A DNA stretch of 64,000 bases from Poriferisodalis sp965205175 (GTDB lineage Bacteria; Actinomycetota; Acidimicrobiia; Acidimicrobiales; Poriferisodalaceae): assembly GCF_965205175.1 (NCBI RefSeq), contig NZ_OZ242038.1, positions 2,108,001-2,172,000 on the forward strand. The letters run 5' to 3'. The notes beneath the pieces are model-generated. The model was not told the DNA's origin, searched no databases, and saw only the letters and a list, made by a program, of their open reading frames with translations. Made by a program: the position numbers and the translations under genes. Below, piece by piece: positions 33,328-42,508 of this stretch; position 1 is the stretch's first letter, and each line of letters starts with the position of its first letter.

Positions 33328-34248
33328 TCAACCCGGTCGCTGCCGATCTGATCCGACTGCGTCGAAGCGCAGTCTGTAGGCATCGCCGTCACGCTCCATG
33401 ATCCCGCCGGTCGGTGCGCCGAAGTGCGTCCCGATCAGGAGCGTCTCGCCGTCGGCCCAGTCCGGAAAGACCCGATGGCGCGTGGCTCGCGCCTCCTCAG
33501 GGTCGGTGTCGAACATCGAGCTGAGCTCCGGGTCCGCCAGCTGCAGGGGCGAATGCACCATGTCGCCGGTGATGACGGCTCGCTTGCCGCGGGAGGCAAT
33601 CAGCACGGACACGTGTCCGGGTGTGTGGCCCGGAGTCGACCAGAACGACACTTCGTCGCATATCCGGTGGTCGGCAGCGACCATGCGGGCGAGGCCCGCA
33701 TCGACGATGGGCTGCACTGAATCGCCGAAGACGTCGTCGCCGAAGAGATCCTCTGTCTGGGACCAGTGGTCGAACTCGGCGCGGCAGAACAGGTAGTGCG
33801 CATTCGGGAACGTCGGCGCCCACTCGCCGTCCACCAGCCGAGTGTTCCAGCCCACATGGTCTACGTGCAGATGCGTACACACCACATGGGTCACGGTCTC
33901 GGGCGGGAAGCCCGCATCGGCGAGATCGTCCAGGAAGGGACCCTGCTGTTGGTGCCAGAGGGGATGGGAACGCTGCTTGTCGTTGCCGACGCAGGTGTCG
34001 ACGGCAATGCGGTGAGGCCCGGCCTCGATGATGCAGCAGTGAATCCGCTGGCGCAGGAAGCCCTCCTCGGTCACGAAGTGAGGGCGCAGCCAACCAGCAG
34101 CGTCCGCCCGGGCGAGCACGTCGGCCTTGGACACCCCGCGGTAGAGAAAGCGCGGCGACGTCGGCGTGTCTGATTCCGAGATCGACGTGATCGTGACGTC
34201 GCCGACCCGCCAACGCAGCGGCACCGGCCGGCCACCGGCCTCGTTCAC
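33328..34248 (-). CDS. Metallo-beta-lactamase fold hydrolase
   Basis: 306 residues. The HxHxDH zinc motif is THLHVDHVGWN, with later metal ligands in STPGHTPGH and ITGDMVHSP (Asp). This is the large MBL-hydrolase group containing lactonases, sulfatases and glyoxalase II-like enzymes; the substrate is not evident. GTG 34248 gives a 4-bp overlap (GTGA) with the preceding gene's stop; a longer in-frame form adds 69 Arg-rich residues and is rejected. Confidence 0.87.
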   Translation of the reverse strand: MNEAGGRPVPLRWRVGDVTITSISESDTPTSPRFLYRGVSKADVLARADAAGWLRPHFVTEEGFLRQRIHCCIIEAGPHRIAVDTCVGNDKQRSHPLWHQQQGPFLDDLADAGFPPETVTHVVCTHLHVDHVGWNTRLVDGEWAPTFPNAHYLFCRAEFDHWSQTEDLFGDDVFGDSVQPIVDAGLARMVAADHRICDEVSFWSTPGHTPGHVSVLIASRGKRAVITGDMVHSPLQLADPELSSMFDTDPEEARATRHRVFPDWADGETLLIGTHFGAPTGGIMERDGDAYRLRFDAVGSDRQRPG

Positions 34249-34796
34249 GGCTGACGCCCGACGTAGGCCAAGTAGCGGTGCGCTATCGGGGCGTCGTCCG
34301 CGATCGGCACCTCGTCGCCGATCAGTCTCCATCTTCGCGCGGTCTCGCCCAGTGACTTGACGCGGGCGAGACTGACCTCGCACAGATCGTCCGGCAGGTC
34401 GAGCGAGGTCCCGCAGGCTTGCGCCAAGTCCCAGGCATGGGTCAGCGGGTCCCACTGCACCATGGCCAAGAACTCCTCGAAGCTCATCGAACCGAACCAG
34501 TAGTCGTCTTCCCGACCGAGGTCTGCACCGGCCAGCGCTGCCAACACGCCGTCACGAGTGGTGACCCAGCGACCGGCAGGGTCGTCGGTCTCTGCTGCCA
34601 TCTGCGGTCTGTTCACTACACCGCTGCGGGCGACTTCGGCGAGTGCGTCGAGCACGCCGCATTGGTGTCGCAGCAGCTGCTCCGCATTCCAGTCCGCACA
34701 CGGAGTGTCGTTGTCCCATGCATCATCGGGCACCGCCGCGACCACTGCATCGAACAGCTCCACAGCGCGCGTGAAGTTCGTGACGGTTTCGCTCAT
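34245..34796 (-). CDS. TIGR03086/DinB-like protein (mycothiol-dependent maleylpyruvate isomerase family)
   Basis: 183-residue four-helix-bundle protein. The N-terminal PCADWNAEQLLRHQCGVLDAL matches the metal-binding core of the actinobacterial family (PCxxWxxxxLxxH), and DPLTHAWDLAQACG is the second His motif. Family members use or are linked to mycothiol. ATG 34796 is chosen over an Arg-rich upstream extension. The stop overlaps the start of the MBL gene, so the two are likely co-translated; the joint reaction is unknown. Confidence 0.82.
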   Translation of the reverse strand: MSETVTNFTRAVELFDAVVAAVPDDAWDNDTPCADWNAEQLLRHQCGVLDALAEVARSGVVNRPQMAAETDDPAGRWVTTRDGVLAALAGADLGREDDYWFGSMSFEEFLAMVQWDPLTHAWDLAQACGTSLDLPDDLCEVSLARVKSLGETARRWRLIGDEVPIADDAPIAHRYLAYVGRQP

Positions 34797-34863
34797 GGCG
34801 CCTGCATGCTCCTGACGTTCTCGGGCAGCTCTGGGGACGGTGCGACGGGGACGTGGTTGGTGC

Positions 34864-35649
34864 TCAGTCGTCATCCACGAGGTTGACACGCAAGCCGGCG
34901 AGCGCAACCTGACTGTCGTTCACGTAGCACTCGCAGCGGTGAGCGGCGGCCAGAACCGACTCGCGATCAGTGGTGGACACATCGATGCCGCCGAGGCCTT
35001 CGCCGCGTCCGTCCGTCTCAGGCACGAACCTGAGCGTGGCATTGTCGAGCCGGATCGTGGGGTGGCCGGCGGCGTCGGCGTCAAGGTCGACTTGGGCAAT
35101 CTCGCTCCAGCGTTCGGCCAGGCGATCGGGTTCGGGGCTTTGCAGCTCTGCTGCTGCGATCCCGTTCACCCGATCAACGCACACGTAGGGTTCCCAGTTG
35201 GTCCCTGCGGGCGTCCAGGCACCTCCGACGGCATCGCCGCCGGGTCCGGTCATCTGATCCATCTCGAAAAACGAGCCACCCGTGTCGGCCGGATGCAACT
35301 GCATGCCGACATGGCCCTGATCGGCGTGGTTCATCTCGAAGGCGATGCGGATGCCCAGCCGCTCGACGTGCGCGCGCCGAGCACTCACGTCGCTGACCTG
35401 CGTGATGACCATGTAGCCGGTGTCGCCGCTGCGCCGTTGCTGATAGCGACCGGCCGCAGTCTCGGGTCGCGTCGGCGTCACGCATTCGAGAAACTGCGTG
35501 CCGATCGGCCACAGCACGTTTTTGAGGCCGAAGACGCCGACGCCTGGATCGGTGAAGCAGGGCTCGACGCCGAGCACGCTCTGGACGTCTGCCGCGGTCC
35601 GAGCAAGATCGGCGGTGGTCACGGCGATTTGACGAAGGCGCATCCACAT
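34864..35649 (-). CDS. VOC (glyoxalase-like) family protein
   Basis: 261 residues with two betaalphabetabetabeta halves. MRLRQIAVTTADLARTAADVQSVLG is a typical VOC opening. VGMQLHPADTGGSFFEMDQM supplies a His and a Glu at the metal positions, and the second half starts at about WEPYVCVDRVNG. ATG at 35649 or 35643. It follows the YihY gene by 10 bp on the same strand. No substrate can be assigned. Confidence 0.82.
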   Translation of the reverse strand: MWMRLRQIAVTTADLARTAADVQSVLGVEPCFTDPGVGVFGLKNVLWPIGTQFLECVTPTRPETAAGRYQQRRSGDTGYMVITQVSDVSARRAHVERLGIRIAFEMNHADQGHVGMQLHPADTGGSFFEMDQMTGPGGDAVGGAWTPAGTNWEPYVCVDRVNGIAAAELQSPEPDRLAERWSEIAQVDLDADAAGHPTIRLDNATLRFVPETDGRGEGLGGIDVSTTDRESVLAAAHRCECYVNDSQVALAGLRVNLVDDD

Positions 35650-35659
35650 GGCGGTCACC

Positions 35660-36616
35660 CTAATCGCCCGGCGGCGAGCCATTCGAGTCTGGTGTCTGCG
35701 ACGATGTCGGCACAGCGTCGGACGGCGGACGGGACCGTGTTCGCCAGCGGTCCAGCAGTCGGTTCAGCTCAGCACCGGCGAGCAGTCCCATTGCCAGCAA
35801 GTAGAGCCACAGCAGCAGGCTGAGGGCACCGCCGAGGAGCCCGAACACCGCGTTCACGTCGTTCGAGGCCAAGCGGAGGTACGCACCGAAGCCACCCGAG
35901 ACCGTCAGCCACCACACGGTGGCGAGCAGTGCGCCGGGGATTTCGCTGCGCCAAGGCAGCTTGTGCAGCGGCGCGATGCGATACACGGTGGCCGCCCAGG
36001 CGATCACCACGATCACCACCACGGGCCATCGCAGCCAGTCCCAAGCGGCGCTGAATGCCGATCCTGCCCCGAGTCGGTCGGCGAGATCGGCGCCGCTGCC
36101 GAGCAGCGGTCCGACGACCACCATGGCGGCGACTGCGGTCGCCGCGAGCAGCGTGAGGAACGTCAGCGCGAAGCCGACGAGCCGGGTGGACAGCCAGCTC
36201 CGCCTGCCGTGGTGGCCGCGGGAGACGTTCAGTGCTCGCACGACGGCCACGAAGCCGCGTGATGCCGCGTACGCGGCGACCGCCACACCAACTGTCACCA
36301 CTCGGGCGTCTGAGCGGGCGAAGAGCTCTGCCACTGCTGCGTCCAGCGCGCTCTGGTCGCCGAAGGTGTCGCTGATGCGTTCGAGCAGCCATTCCTCGGT
36401 GCCGGTCGCCGCGCTCTGTCCGATCAGCACGTCCAGCGAGCCCAGCAGCGCAGCGAACACGATGACTGCGGGGAAGAGTCCCAAGAGTGCGAAGAACGCG
36501 ATCTCCGCCGCGAGGCCCGCTATGCGGTGCTGGGTCCAGTCGTGCCGAACCTCGTTCGCGAGCCGCGTGGCATCGCGGGCCACCGAGCGCCACCGCGCCG
36601 TCGGCGTCGTCGCCAT
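35660..36616 (-). CDS. YihY/virulence factor BrkB family membrane protein
   Basis: 318 residues with six likely TM segments. HRIAGLAAEIAFFALLGLFPAVIVFAALLG and the later RSEIPGALLATVWWLTVSGGFGAYL are hallmark stretches of the YihY/BrkB family. ATG 36616 is 1 bp after the acyl-CoA ligase stop, so the genes are probably translated together. Function of the family is unsettled (once mis-annotated as RNase BN). Confidence 0.88.
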   Translation of the reverse strand: MATTPTARWRSVARDATRLANEVRHDWTQHRIAGLAAEIAFFALLGLFPAVIVFAALLGSLDVLIGQSAATGTEEWLLERISDTFGDQSALDAAVAELFARSDARVVTVGVAVAAYAASRGFVAVVRALNVSRGHHGRRSWLSTRLVGFALTFLTLLAATAVAAMVVVGPLLGSGADLADRLGAGSAFSAAWDWLRWPVVVIVVIAWAATVYRIAPLHKLPWRSEIPGALLATVWWLTVSGGFGAYLRLASNDVNAVFGLLGGALSLLLWLYLLAMGLLAGAELNRLLDRWRTRSRPPSDAVPTSSQTPDSNGSPPGD

Positions 36617-36617
36617 G

Positions 36618-38156
36618 TCACGACGCTGCAGCGGGCGCACGGGGCGGCGTCGGGGGACGTTGCCGGCGCGGCGCTAGCTCGGCTGCGCGCGCAATCAGGC
36701 CCCGACGATCGATCTTGGCGGTCGAAGCCAGCGGGATTTCGTCGATGAACCAGACGTAGCGCGGGTGCGCATAGGCCGGCCCGTTGGCGAGCGCGTACTG
36801 CTTGACGTCCTCGACGGTGAGCGTGCTGCCGGGTGCCAGTCGTACGAACGCCGCCGGAAGCTGGCCCTTCAGCTCGTCAGGAACGGGGACGACGACAGCC
36901 TGATGCACGGCCGGGTGCCGTTCGAGCAGCTGTTCGACCGCATCAGGGTAGATGTTCTCGCCTGCGCAGACGAACATGTCGTCGACTCGGCCCACGAAGT
37001 AGTACCAGCCGTCGTCATCACGCGTCATCAGATCGCCGGTGTGGTACCAGCCGTCGGTGAGTCGCTCGGCGGTCGCTTCGGGCAGGCGGTGATAGCCGGC
37101 CATGACGCCAGGCGACCGCACCCAGAGCTCGCCCGCGTCGGCATCGGCACCGGTGTCGGGGTCGACCAGCCGCAGCTCCACGCTCGGGTGCTGGTGTCCG
37201 ACGGAGATCGCAGGCCGCGGCGTGCCGTCGGGATGGGGGCCGAATGCCAGCACCGCTTCGGTGGTGCCGTAGCCGTTGGACACGACAGCCTGGGGAAGCA
37301 GGCGCTGCACGTCGTCGTGCAGCGCCTCAGTGAGCGGTGCCGAGCCGATGAACGCGCGTTGCACGCTCGACAGGTCCGGCAGCTCGTGGCCGGCTGCTGC
37401 TCTCGCTGCGATCTCGGCGGTGACCAAGGCGAACATCGTGGGAACGCCTGAGCACATCGTCACTCGGTGCTGCTCGATGGCTTCGACGTAGCTCGCGGCG
37501 CTGAACTGCGGCAGCAGCACGACGGTGCCTCCGCTGGCGAATGCCAGCTTGGAGGACATCGATGCGTTCTTGTGATAGAGCGGCGCCGACACCAGCATCA
37601 CCTCGCCTGGCATCGCGGCGCCGTACTCGAGCACCGTGAAGGTGATGTTGCGGTGCGTCAACAGGACGCCCTTGGGACGTCCGGTCGAGCCGGAGGTGTA
37701 GATGTGGACGGCAATGTCGTCGTCGTCGACTGCGGCCGGCGCCGTCAGCGGTTCGTGGCTGCACAAGGCGTCCCATTCGGCACTGCCGATGACGATGCTG
37801 GGCACCGCGGGCGGCACCAACGGCGCATGCTCTGCATCAGCGATGACCGTGTGTACGTCGGCGTCGTCGAGGATGTACGACAGCGAGTCGGCGGGAAGCC
37901 GAGTGTTGAGCGGCACGAAGACCAGCCCCGCCGCCGGGGCGCCGAACATCACGTCGTAGTACTCGCCGCAGTTCGCCGCGAGCAGCCCGACACGTGTGGA
38001 CGGTTCCATGCCTCGGGCCAGAAGGCCGGTGCCGAGCCGCAGCACACGGTCCGACATCTGCGCAGCGGTGGTGTGACGCGGCACCGCTGCGGATCGGTCG
38101 ATCAGCACCACGGCGTCGCCGTCGGGGGCGCGCTCCAGCAGCTCAGCGACGTTCAT
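36618..38156 (-). CDS. AMP-forming acyl-CoA synthetase / ligase
   Basis: 512-residue ANL-superfamily enzyme that activates a carboxylic acid as acyl-AMP and then acyl-CoA. P-loop A3 motif YTSGSTGRPKGVLLTH, A5 NGYGTTE, A7 WYHTGDL, A8 YYFVGRVDDMFVCAGENIYP and the catalytic Lys in STAKIDRRGL are all present. ATG 38156. The C-terminus is Pro/Arg-rich. Substrate is probably a medium fatty or aromatic acid; no way to tell here. Confidence 0.9.
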   Translation of the reverse strand: MNVAELLERAPDGDAVVLIDRSAAVPRHTTAAQMSDRVLRLGTGLLARGMEPSTRVGLLAANCGEYYDVMFGAPAAGLVFVPLNTRLPADSLSYILDDADVHTVIADAEHAPLVPPAVPSIVIGSAEWDALCSHEPLTAPAAVDDDDIAVHIYTSGSTGRPKGVLLTHRNITFTVLEYGAAMPGEVMLVSAPLYHKNASMSSKLAFASGGTVVLLPQFSAASYVEAIEQHRVTMCSGVPTMFALVTAEIAARAAAGHELPDLSSVQRAFIGSAPLTEALHDDVQRLLPQAVVSNGYGTTEAVLAFGPHPDGTPRPAISVGHQHPSVELRLVDPDTGADADAGELWVRSPGVMAGYHRLPEATAERLTDGWYHTGDLMTRDDDGWYYFVGRVDDMFVCAGENIYPDAVEQLLERHPAVHQAVVVPVPDELKGQLPAAFVRLAPGSTLTVEDVKQYALANGPAYAHPRYVWFIDEIPLASTAKIDRRGLIARAAELAPRRQRPPTPPRAPAAAS

Positions 38157-38255
38157 CGCGACTGCAGGCTAGAGCCACGGTTCGTGGTCAGGCTGCGGCC
38201 GGCCGTGCCGAGACGGCAGTGCCGGCATCGTGGCGTTGTGGCGGTGGCCACGCAG

Positions 38256-39209
38256 CTAGCTGGTGCCGAGCAGCGCCATGGCGACGATGTAGACGGCCAG
38301 CAGGAGGGCGCCTTGGACGCGTCCGGCGCGCCGGCCCTTCAGCACGCCGAGATACGCCAGCACCGCCACTACGGTCATGGCAGCGATGCCGAGGCCGGTC
38401 AGCGACGGCGAGCCGATGGCGCCGGCACCCACCAGCCCCATTGCCCCGCCGACGGCGAAACTGTTGAAGACGTTGGAGCCGAACAGGTTGCCGACGATCA
38501 GCTCGGCATGGCCCTTGCGCGCGGCTGCCACGACGGTGGCCAGCTCGGGCAGGGATGTCCCGAGCGCCACGACGGAAAAGCCGATGAAGCCGCCGGACAG
38601 ACCCCACCGGTCGGCGAGATCGGTTGCACCCTGCACAGCCAGCTGCGCTCCGACGAGCACGCCGGCGAGACCCGCCGCAGCCCGCATCAGACTGCGCAGC
38701 GGCTGCTCCGCGTCGGACGCGTCGGCCGGCGGATCCACGCCGGGCGCGGGGGCATCGCGCGAGCTGCCGATGAGCCAGACCAACGTGAAGCCCATGAGCA
38801 CGGCCAGTGCTCCGCCTTCGAACCGCGTGAGGTCGCCGTCCACCACCAACAACGCGAACACCGCTGTGGACGCGACCGACCACGGAACATCTCGCCAGAG
38901 TGCCGTGCGAGCGAACGGGATGGGCATGAGCAGCGCAGCCACGCCCAGACCGAGGCTGAGATTGGCCACATTCGAGCCCACGATGTTGCCCACGCCGATG
39001 TCGGGCTCGCCGTTGAGAGCAGCCAAGGAGGACACCACCATCTCCGGAGCAGAGGTGCCGAAGCCCAGCACCACGGCACCGATCACCGCAGGCCGGATGC
39101 GCAGCGCAGTCGCCAGACGCGACGCTCCTGCCACGAAGTGATCGCCGGCGGCCACCAACAGCACCAAGCCGGCCGCCAGCGCGAGCAGCGACCAGATCAT
39201 CGAGGCCAC
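38256..39209 (-). CDS. CaCA-family cation exchanger (YrbG-like Na+/Ca2+ antiporter)
   Basis: 317 residues, about ten TM segments, with both alpha-repeats: VLGFGTSAPEMVVSSLAA...NIVGSNVANL in the first half and VVALGTSLPELATVVAA...NLFGSNVFNS in the second. These GTSxPE and GSNxxN motifs hold the ion-binding residues. ATG at 39209 or 39200. The exported ion is likely Ca2+, by family. Confidence 0.92.
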   Translation of the reverse strand: MASMIWSLLALAAGLVLLVAAGDHFVAGASRLATALRIRPAVIGAVVLGFGTSAPEMVVSSLAALNGEPDIGVGNIVGSNVANLSLGLGVAALLMPIPFARTALWRDVPWSVASTAVFALLVVDGDLTRFEGGALAVLMGFTLVWLIGSSRDAPAPGVDPPADASDAEQPLRSLMRAAAGLAGVLVGAQLAVQGATDLADRWGLSGGFIGFSVVALGTSLPELATVVAAARKGHAELIVGNLFGSNVFNSFAVGGAMGLVGAGAIGSPSLTGLGIAAMTVVAVLAYLGVLKGRRAGRVQGALLLAVYIVAMALLGTS

Positions 39210-39475
39210 ATCGTTATCGAAGCCATGTCATCAGGAGGCCACGTCGTCGACATCAGGAGCGCTGTCAGCTCAGCGCTCGCGGCTGCGACCCGAAGTGGGG
39301 CTTCCGACGCCAAGAGTCGTACGCATCGCCCACAAGCTAGGTGTGCGGTGTCGGGAGGTTGTTGATGGGTACGGACCACATCGCCCAATATCAGCCGTCG
39401 GCGCTCATCCCATCACTGCTGCGATGAGCAGAACTAGTGTGGGTGATGCACAGGCTGCGCCGGAAGGAGAACTCC
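39210..39475. promoter_or_regulatory. 266-bp divergent intergenic region before the aco-like operon
   Basis: No protein-coding signal on either strand that I can support. The region must hold the promoters of the cation exchanger (minus) and the aco-like operon (plus). A good RBS (GGAAGGAG at 39462-39469) lies six bases before ATG 39476. I could not identify a clear operator. Confidence 0.5.
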
Positions 39476-40459
39476 ATGGACACCGATCCGACGGTATTGC
39501 TGGACTTGCACCGTCGTATGGTGCGCATCCGGCACTTCGAGGAAGCCGCCGGCCGGCTTGCCGAGCAGAATCGCCTGCCTGGTTTCCTGCACCTGTACGT
39601 GGGAGAGGAGGCCGTAGCCGCCGGGGTGTGCGCCAACCTCGACGACGACGACCAGATCAGCTCGACGCACCGAGGCCACGGGCACCTGGTGGCAAAGGGC
39701 GGAGACTTCCGCGCCATGATGGCCGAGCTGATGGGCAAGGCAACCGGCTACTGCGGCGGCAAGGGCGGCTCCATGCACATCTGCGATCTCGATCTGGGGA
39801 TGCTCGGCGCCAATGGCATCGTGGGCGGCGGCGTGCCCATCGCGGTGGGCGCGGGATTCGCCAACAAGTACCGAGACAGCGACCGAGTCTCAGCGGTGTT
39901 CTTCGGCGACGGCGCTTCGAACATCGGTGCCTTCCACGAGGCTGCGAACATGGCTGCGGCGCTGTCGCTGCCGGTGCTGTTCGTCTGCGAGAACAACGAG
40001 TACGGCGAGTTCACACCGCGTGATCGCACCATGGCCATCACCGATGTCGTGGACCGTGCGGCAGGCTACGGCATGCCCGGGGCCATCGTGGACGGCATGG
40101 ACGTGACCGCAGTGTGGGAAGCGGCGCGCGAGGCGATCGGCAGGGCTCGCCGAGGCGAAGGACCCTCGTTCATCGAGGCCAAGACGTACCGTTTCTTCAA
40201 CCACCACGGCGTCCAGACGCTCGGCATGCAGTATCGCTCCGACGAAGAACTCGAGCAGTGGAAGCAGCGGGACCCGATTGAGCTGTTCGAAGCCCGGCTG
40301 GCTGCGATGGGCGTGCTCGAAGCCGGCGGTGCCAAGGCCGTACACGCAGACGTCGAGGCGGAGATCCAAGCAGCGATCGCATTTGCCGAGGAGAGTCCGG
40401 CACCCGAGCCTGACCGGCTGCTGACAGACGTCTACACCGCGGCAGCCGGAGCGGTCTGA
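39476..40459 (+). CDS. acoA: TPP-dependent dehydrogenase E1 alpha subunit (acetoin/pyruvate type)
   Basis: 327 residues. The thiamine diphosphate motif GDGASNIGAFHEAANMAA...ENN is present, as are SSTHRGHGH and GGKGGSMHI, conserved in AcoA and PdhA. ATG 39476 has a strong RBS. It overlaps acoB by 1 bp (TGATG). The symbol is by similarity; branched-chain or pyruvate dehydrogenase E1 is possible, but the acoX-like gene in the operon favours acetoin cleavage. Confidence 0.88.
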   Translation: MDTDPTVLLDLHRRMVRIRHFEEAAGRLAEQNRLPGFLHLYVGEEAVAAGVCANLDDDDQISSTHRGHGHLVAKGGDFRAMMAELMGKATGYCGGKGGSMHICDLDLGMLGANGIVGGGVPIAVGAGFANKYRDSDRVSAVFFGDGASNIGAFHEAANMAAALSLPVLFVCENNEYGEFTPRDRTMAITDVVDRAAGYGMPGAIVDGMDVTAVWEAAREAIGRARRGEGPSFIEAKTYRFFNHHGVQTLGMQYRSDEELEQWKQRDPIELFEARLAAMGVLEAGGAKAVHADVEAEIQAAIAFAEESPAPEPDRLLTDVYTAAAGAV

Positions 40460-41475
40460 TGGCACCGGCGACGGCAGATCAGGACGCGGGCGGCAACGGC
40501 CGCACCCTCGCCTACGGCGCCGCTTTTGCCGAGGCTCTCGGCCAGGTCATGGAATCCGACCCGGATGTCTTCGTGGCCGGCGAGGACGTCGGGCGGGCCG
40601 GGGGAGTGTTCGGCTCATTTCGCGGACTGCACGAACGTTTCGGCGACATGCGGGTGGTGGACACGCCGATCAGCGAGCAAGCCATCGTGGGTCTCGGAAC
40701 CGGCGCCGCGGTGAGCGGCTTGCGTCCGGTGGTCGACCTGATGTTCATGGACTTCATTCTGGTGGCCATGGACCAGATCGCGAACCAGGCAGCGAAGCTG
40801 AAGTACATGTTCGGCGGCAAAGCCACGCTGCCGATGACCATCACGACCAGCGCCGGCGCCGGCTTGTCGGCCGCAGCCCAGCACAGCCAAAGCCTCGAGG
40901 CGATGCTGTGCCACATTCCGGGCCTCAAGGTCGTGATGCCGTCCAATCCTCACGATGCAAAGGGTCTGCTGATCTCGTGCATTCGCGATGACAACCCGAC
41001 GGTGTTCGTCAAGCACAAGCGCCTGCTGGGACTGCAAGGCAGCGTCCCGCCCGACATGTACGAGGTGCCGCTGGGCGCTGCGAACATCGTGCGAGCTGGA
41101 GACGACGTGACCGTCGTGACCTACGGGCGGATGGTACACGAGACGCTGTCGGCCGCCGACGCACTCGACGCTGAAGGGATCGGCTGCGAGGTGATCGATC
41201 TGCGCACGCTGCAGCCGCTGGACATCGACACCGTGGTCGAGGCCGTGCGGCGGACAGGTCGGGTGGCCGTGGTACACGAAGCAGTCCGGTTCGGCGGCCT
41301 CGGCGGCGAGATCGCCTCCCAGATAGCTGAGGCGGCCTTCGACTATCTCGATGCGCCCATCGAACGCATCGGCGCTCCGTTCAGCCCGGTGCCGTTCAGC
41401 CCGGCACTGGAGCAGATGTGGGTGCCGAGCGCTGCGACCATCGGGGAGCGAATCCGATCCCTCGCCGCCGCGTGA
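40459..41475 (+). CDS. acoB: TPP-dependent dehydrogenase E1 beta subunit
   Basis: 338-residue transketolase-like subunit. AEDVGRAGGVFGSFRGLHERFG, VDTPISEQAIVGLGTGAA and the LEAMLCHIPGLKVVMPSNPHDAKGLL region match E1 beta. The C-terminal domain contains EVIDLRTLQPLDIDTV. It should form the alpha2beta2 E1 with the preceding product. GTGA overlap with acoX. Confidence 0.9.
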   Translation: MAPATADQDAGGNGRTLAYGAAFAEALGQVMESDPDVFVAGEDVGRAGGVFGSFRGLHERFGDMRVVDTPISEQAIVGLGTGAAVSGLRPVVDLMFMDFILVAMDQIANQAAKLKYMFGGKATLPMTITTSAGAGLSAAAQHSQSLEAMLCHIPGLKVVMPSNPHDAKGLLISCIRDDNPTVFVKHKRLLGLQGSVPPDMYEVPLGAANIVRAGDDVTVVTYGRMVHETLSAADALDAEGIGCEVIDLRTLQPLDIDTVVEAVRRTGRVAVVHEAVRFGGLGGEIASQIAEAAFDYLDAPIERIGAPFSPVPFSPALEQMWVPSAATIGERIRSLAAA

Positions 41476-42503
41476 AGGTGGCTGCCGCGGCGACCGTGGG
41501 CATCGCTGCCAATCCGCTGGCCGGCAAGGACGTGCGGCGGCTGACCAGCGGGGCCGTGCCAGTCACCGATGCTGTGAAGATCGGCGCCGTCCGCAATGCG
41601 ATCGTAGGTGCGATCGAAGCAGGCGCGCAGCGTGTCCTCGTGAGCGGAGACCGATCTGGCCTCGGAGACCGGGCGCTCGCAGGGCTCGACGACCCATCGA
41701 CGGCTGAGGTGCTGCCGCAGCACGGCTGGCACACCGGACGCGACACCGAGCTGGTCGCAGAGCAGTTCTGCGCGCTGGGTGCAGGTGCGGTGATCGCGCT
41801 GGGAGGAGACGGCACGCAGCGCAGCATCGTCAAGGGCTGGAGGGATGTGCCCTTGATCCCGCTGGCGGTCGGCACCAACAACGTGTTCCCGTTACGACTC
41901 GAGGCCACTGCTGTCGGCTTCGCGGCCGGCGCCGTCGCCAGCGGACGTGCGAATGCGGCTGCGGTCACGTCGCAGGCCAAGATCATCGATGTGGAACTCG
42001 CACAGCGCCGCTGCGCCGACGTGGCCCTCGTCGATGTGTGTCTGGTACGAGGGTCCTTTGTCGGCGCGCGCGCCGTGTGGGACGCAGAGTCGCCGGGAGA
42101 GCTGATCGCCGCCATCGCCGAGCCTTCCTGCGTGGGCCTGTCGGCTATCGCAGCAGCTGTCTCCCCAGTGGGACGAACTGAAGACGGCGGAGTTCACGTG
42201 CGCATGGCGTGCGCGCGCGGGCCAGCTCAGCGCATACGCGCAGCTGTGGCACCTGGCAGATACGTCGACGCCGACATCGCCGACTGCACGCGGTTGCCCT
42301 TCGGCCGGTCGGTGACCTTGCGAGGCCCAGGCGTGCTCGCGCTGGACGGGGAGCGCGAGATCGTGCTCGACGCCGGCGATGCGGCGCACGTCACCGTCAA
42401 CCACGACGGCCCGAGAGTGATCGATGTGGCCGCCGCTGTCGCGGCCGCACAACGACGCTTGTGCAACTTCGAGCCTGCGTCCGGCTCGTCGGAGCAGGGT
42501 TGA
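41472..42503 (+). CDS. acoX: AcoX-like NAD kinase-fold protein
   Basis: 343 residues of the ATP-NAD kinase/AcoX family. IAANPLAGKDVRRL at the start and ALGGDGTQRSI (the GGDGT nucleotide motif), followed by VGTNNVFP, are diagnostic. AcoX genes occur in acetoin dehydrogenase operons; their biochemical role is not established. GTG 41472 overlaps acoB by 4 bp. A longer in-frame form (41418) would run deep into acoB and is rejected. Confidence 0.82.
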   Translation: MKVAAAATVGIAANPLAGKDVRRLTSGAVPVTDAVKIGAVRNAIVGAIEAGAQRVLVSGDRSGLGDRALAGLDDPSTAEVLPQHGWHTGRDTELVAEQFCALGAGAVIALGGDGTQRSIVKGWRDVPLIPLAVGTNNVFPLRLEATAVGFAAGAVASGRANAAAVTSQAKIIDVELAQRRCADVALVDVCLVRGSFVGARAVWDAESPGELIAAIAEPSCVGLSAIAAAVSPVGRTEDGGVHVRMACARGPAQRIRAAVAPGRYVDADIADCTRLPFGRSVTLRGPGVLALDGEREIVLDAGDAAHVTVNHDGPRVIDVAAAVAAAQRRLCNFEPASGSSEQG

Positions 42504-42508
42504 GTCCG

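Noticed and set aside
37467..39365. 632-residue + strand ORF
   Set aside because: Shadow of the acyl-CoA ligase and cation exchanger on the minus strand; His/Arg/Gly-rich composition without domain motifs.
42209..42508. N-terminal extension of E2
   Set aside because: Lies wholly inside acoX and is Arg-rich; lipoyl domain starts directly at GTG 42509.
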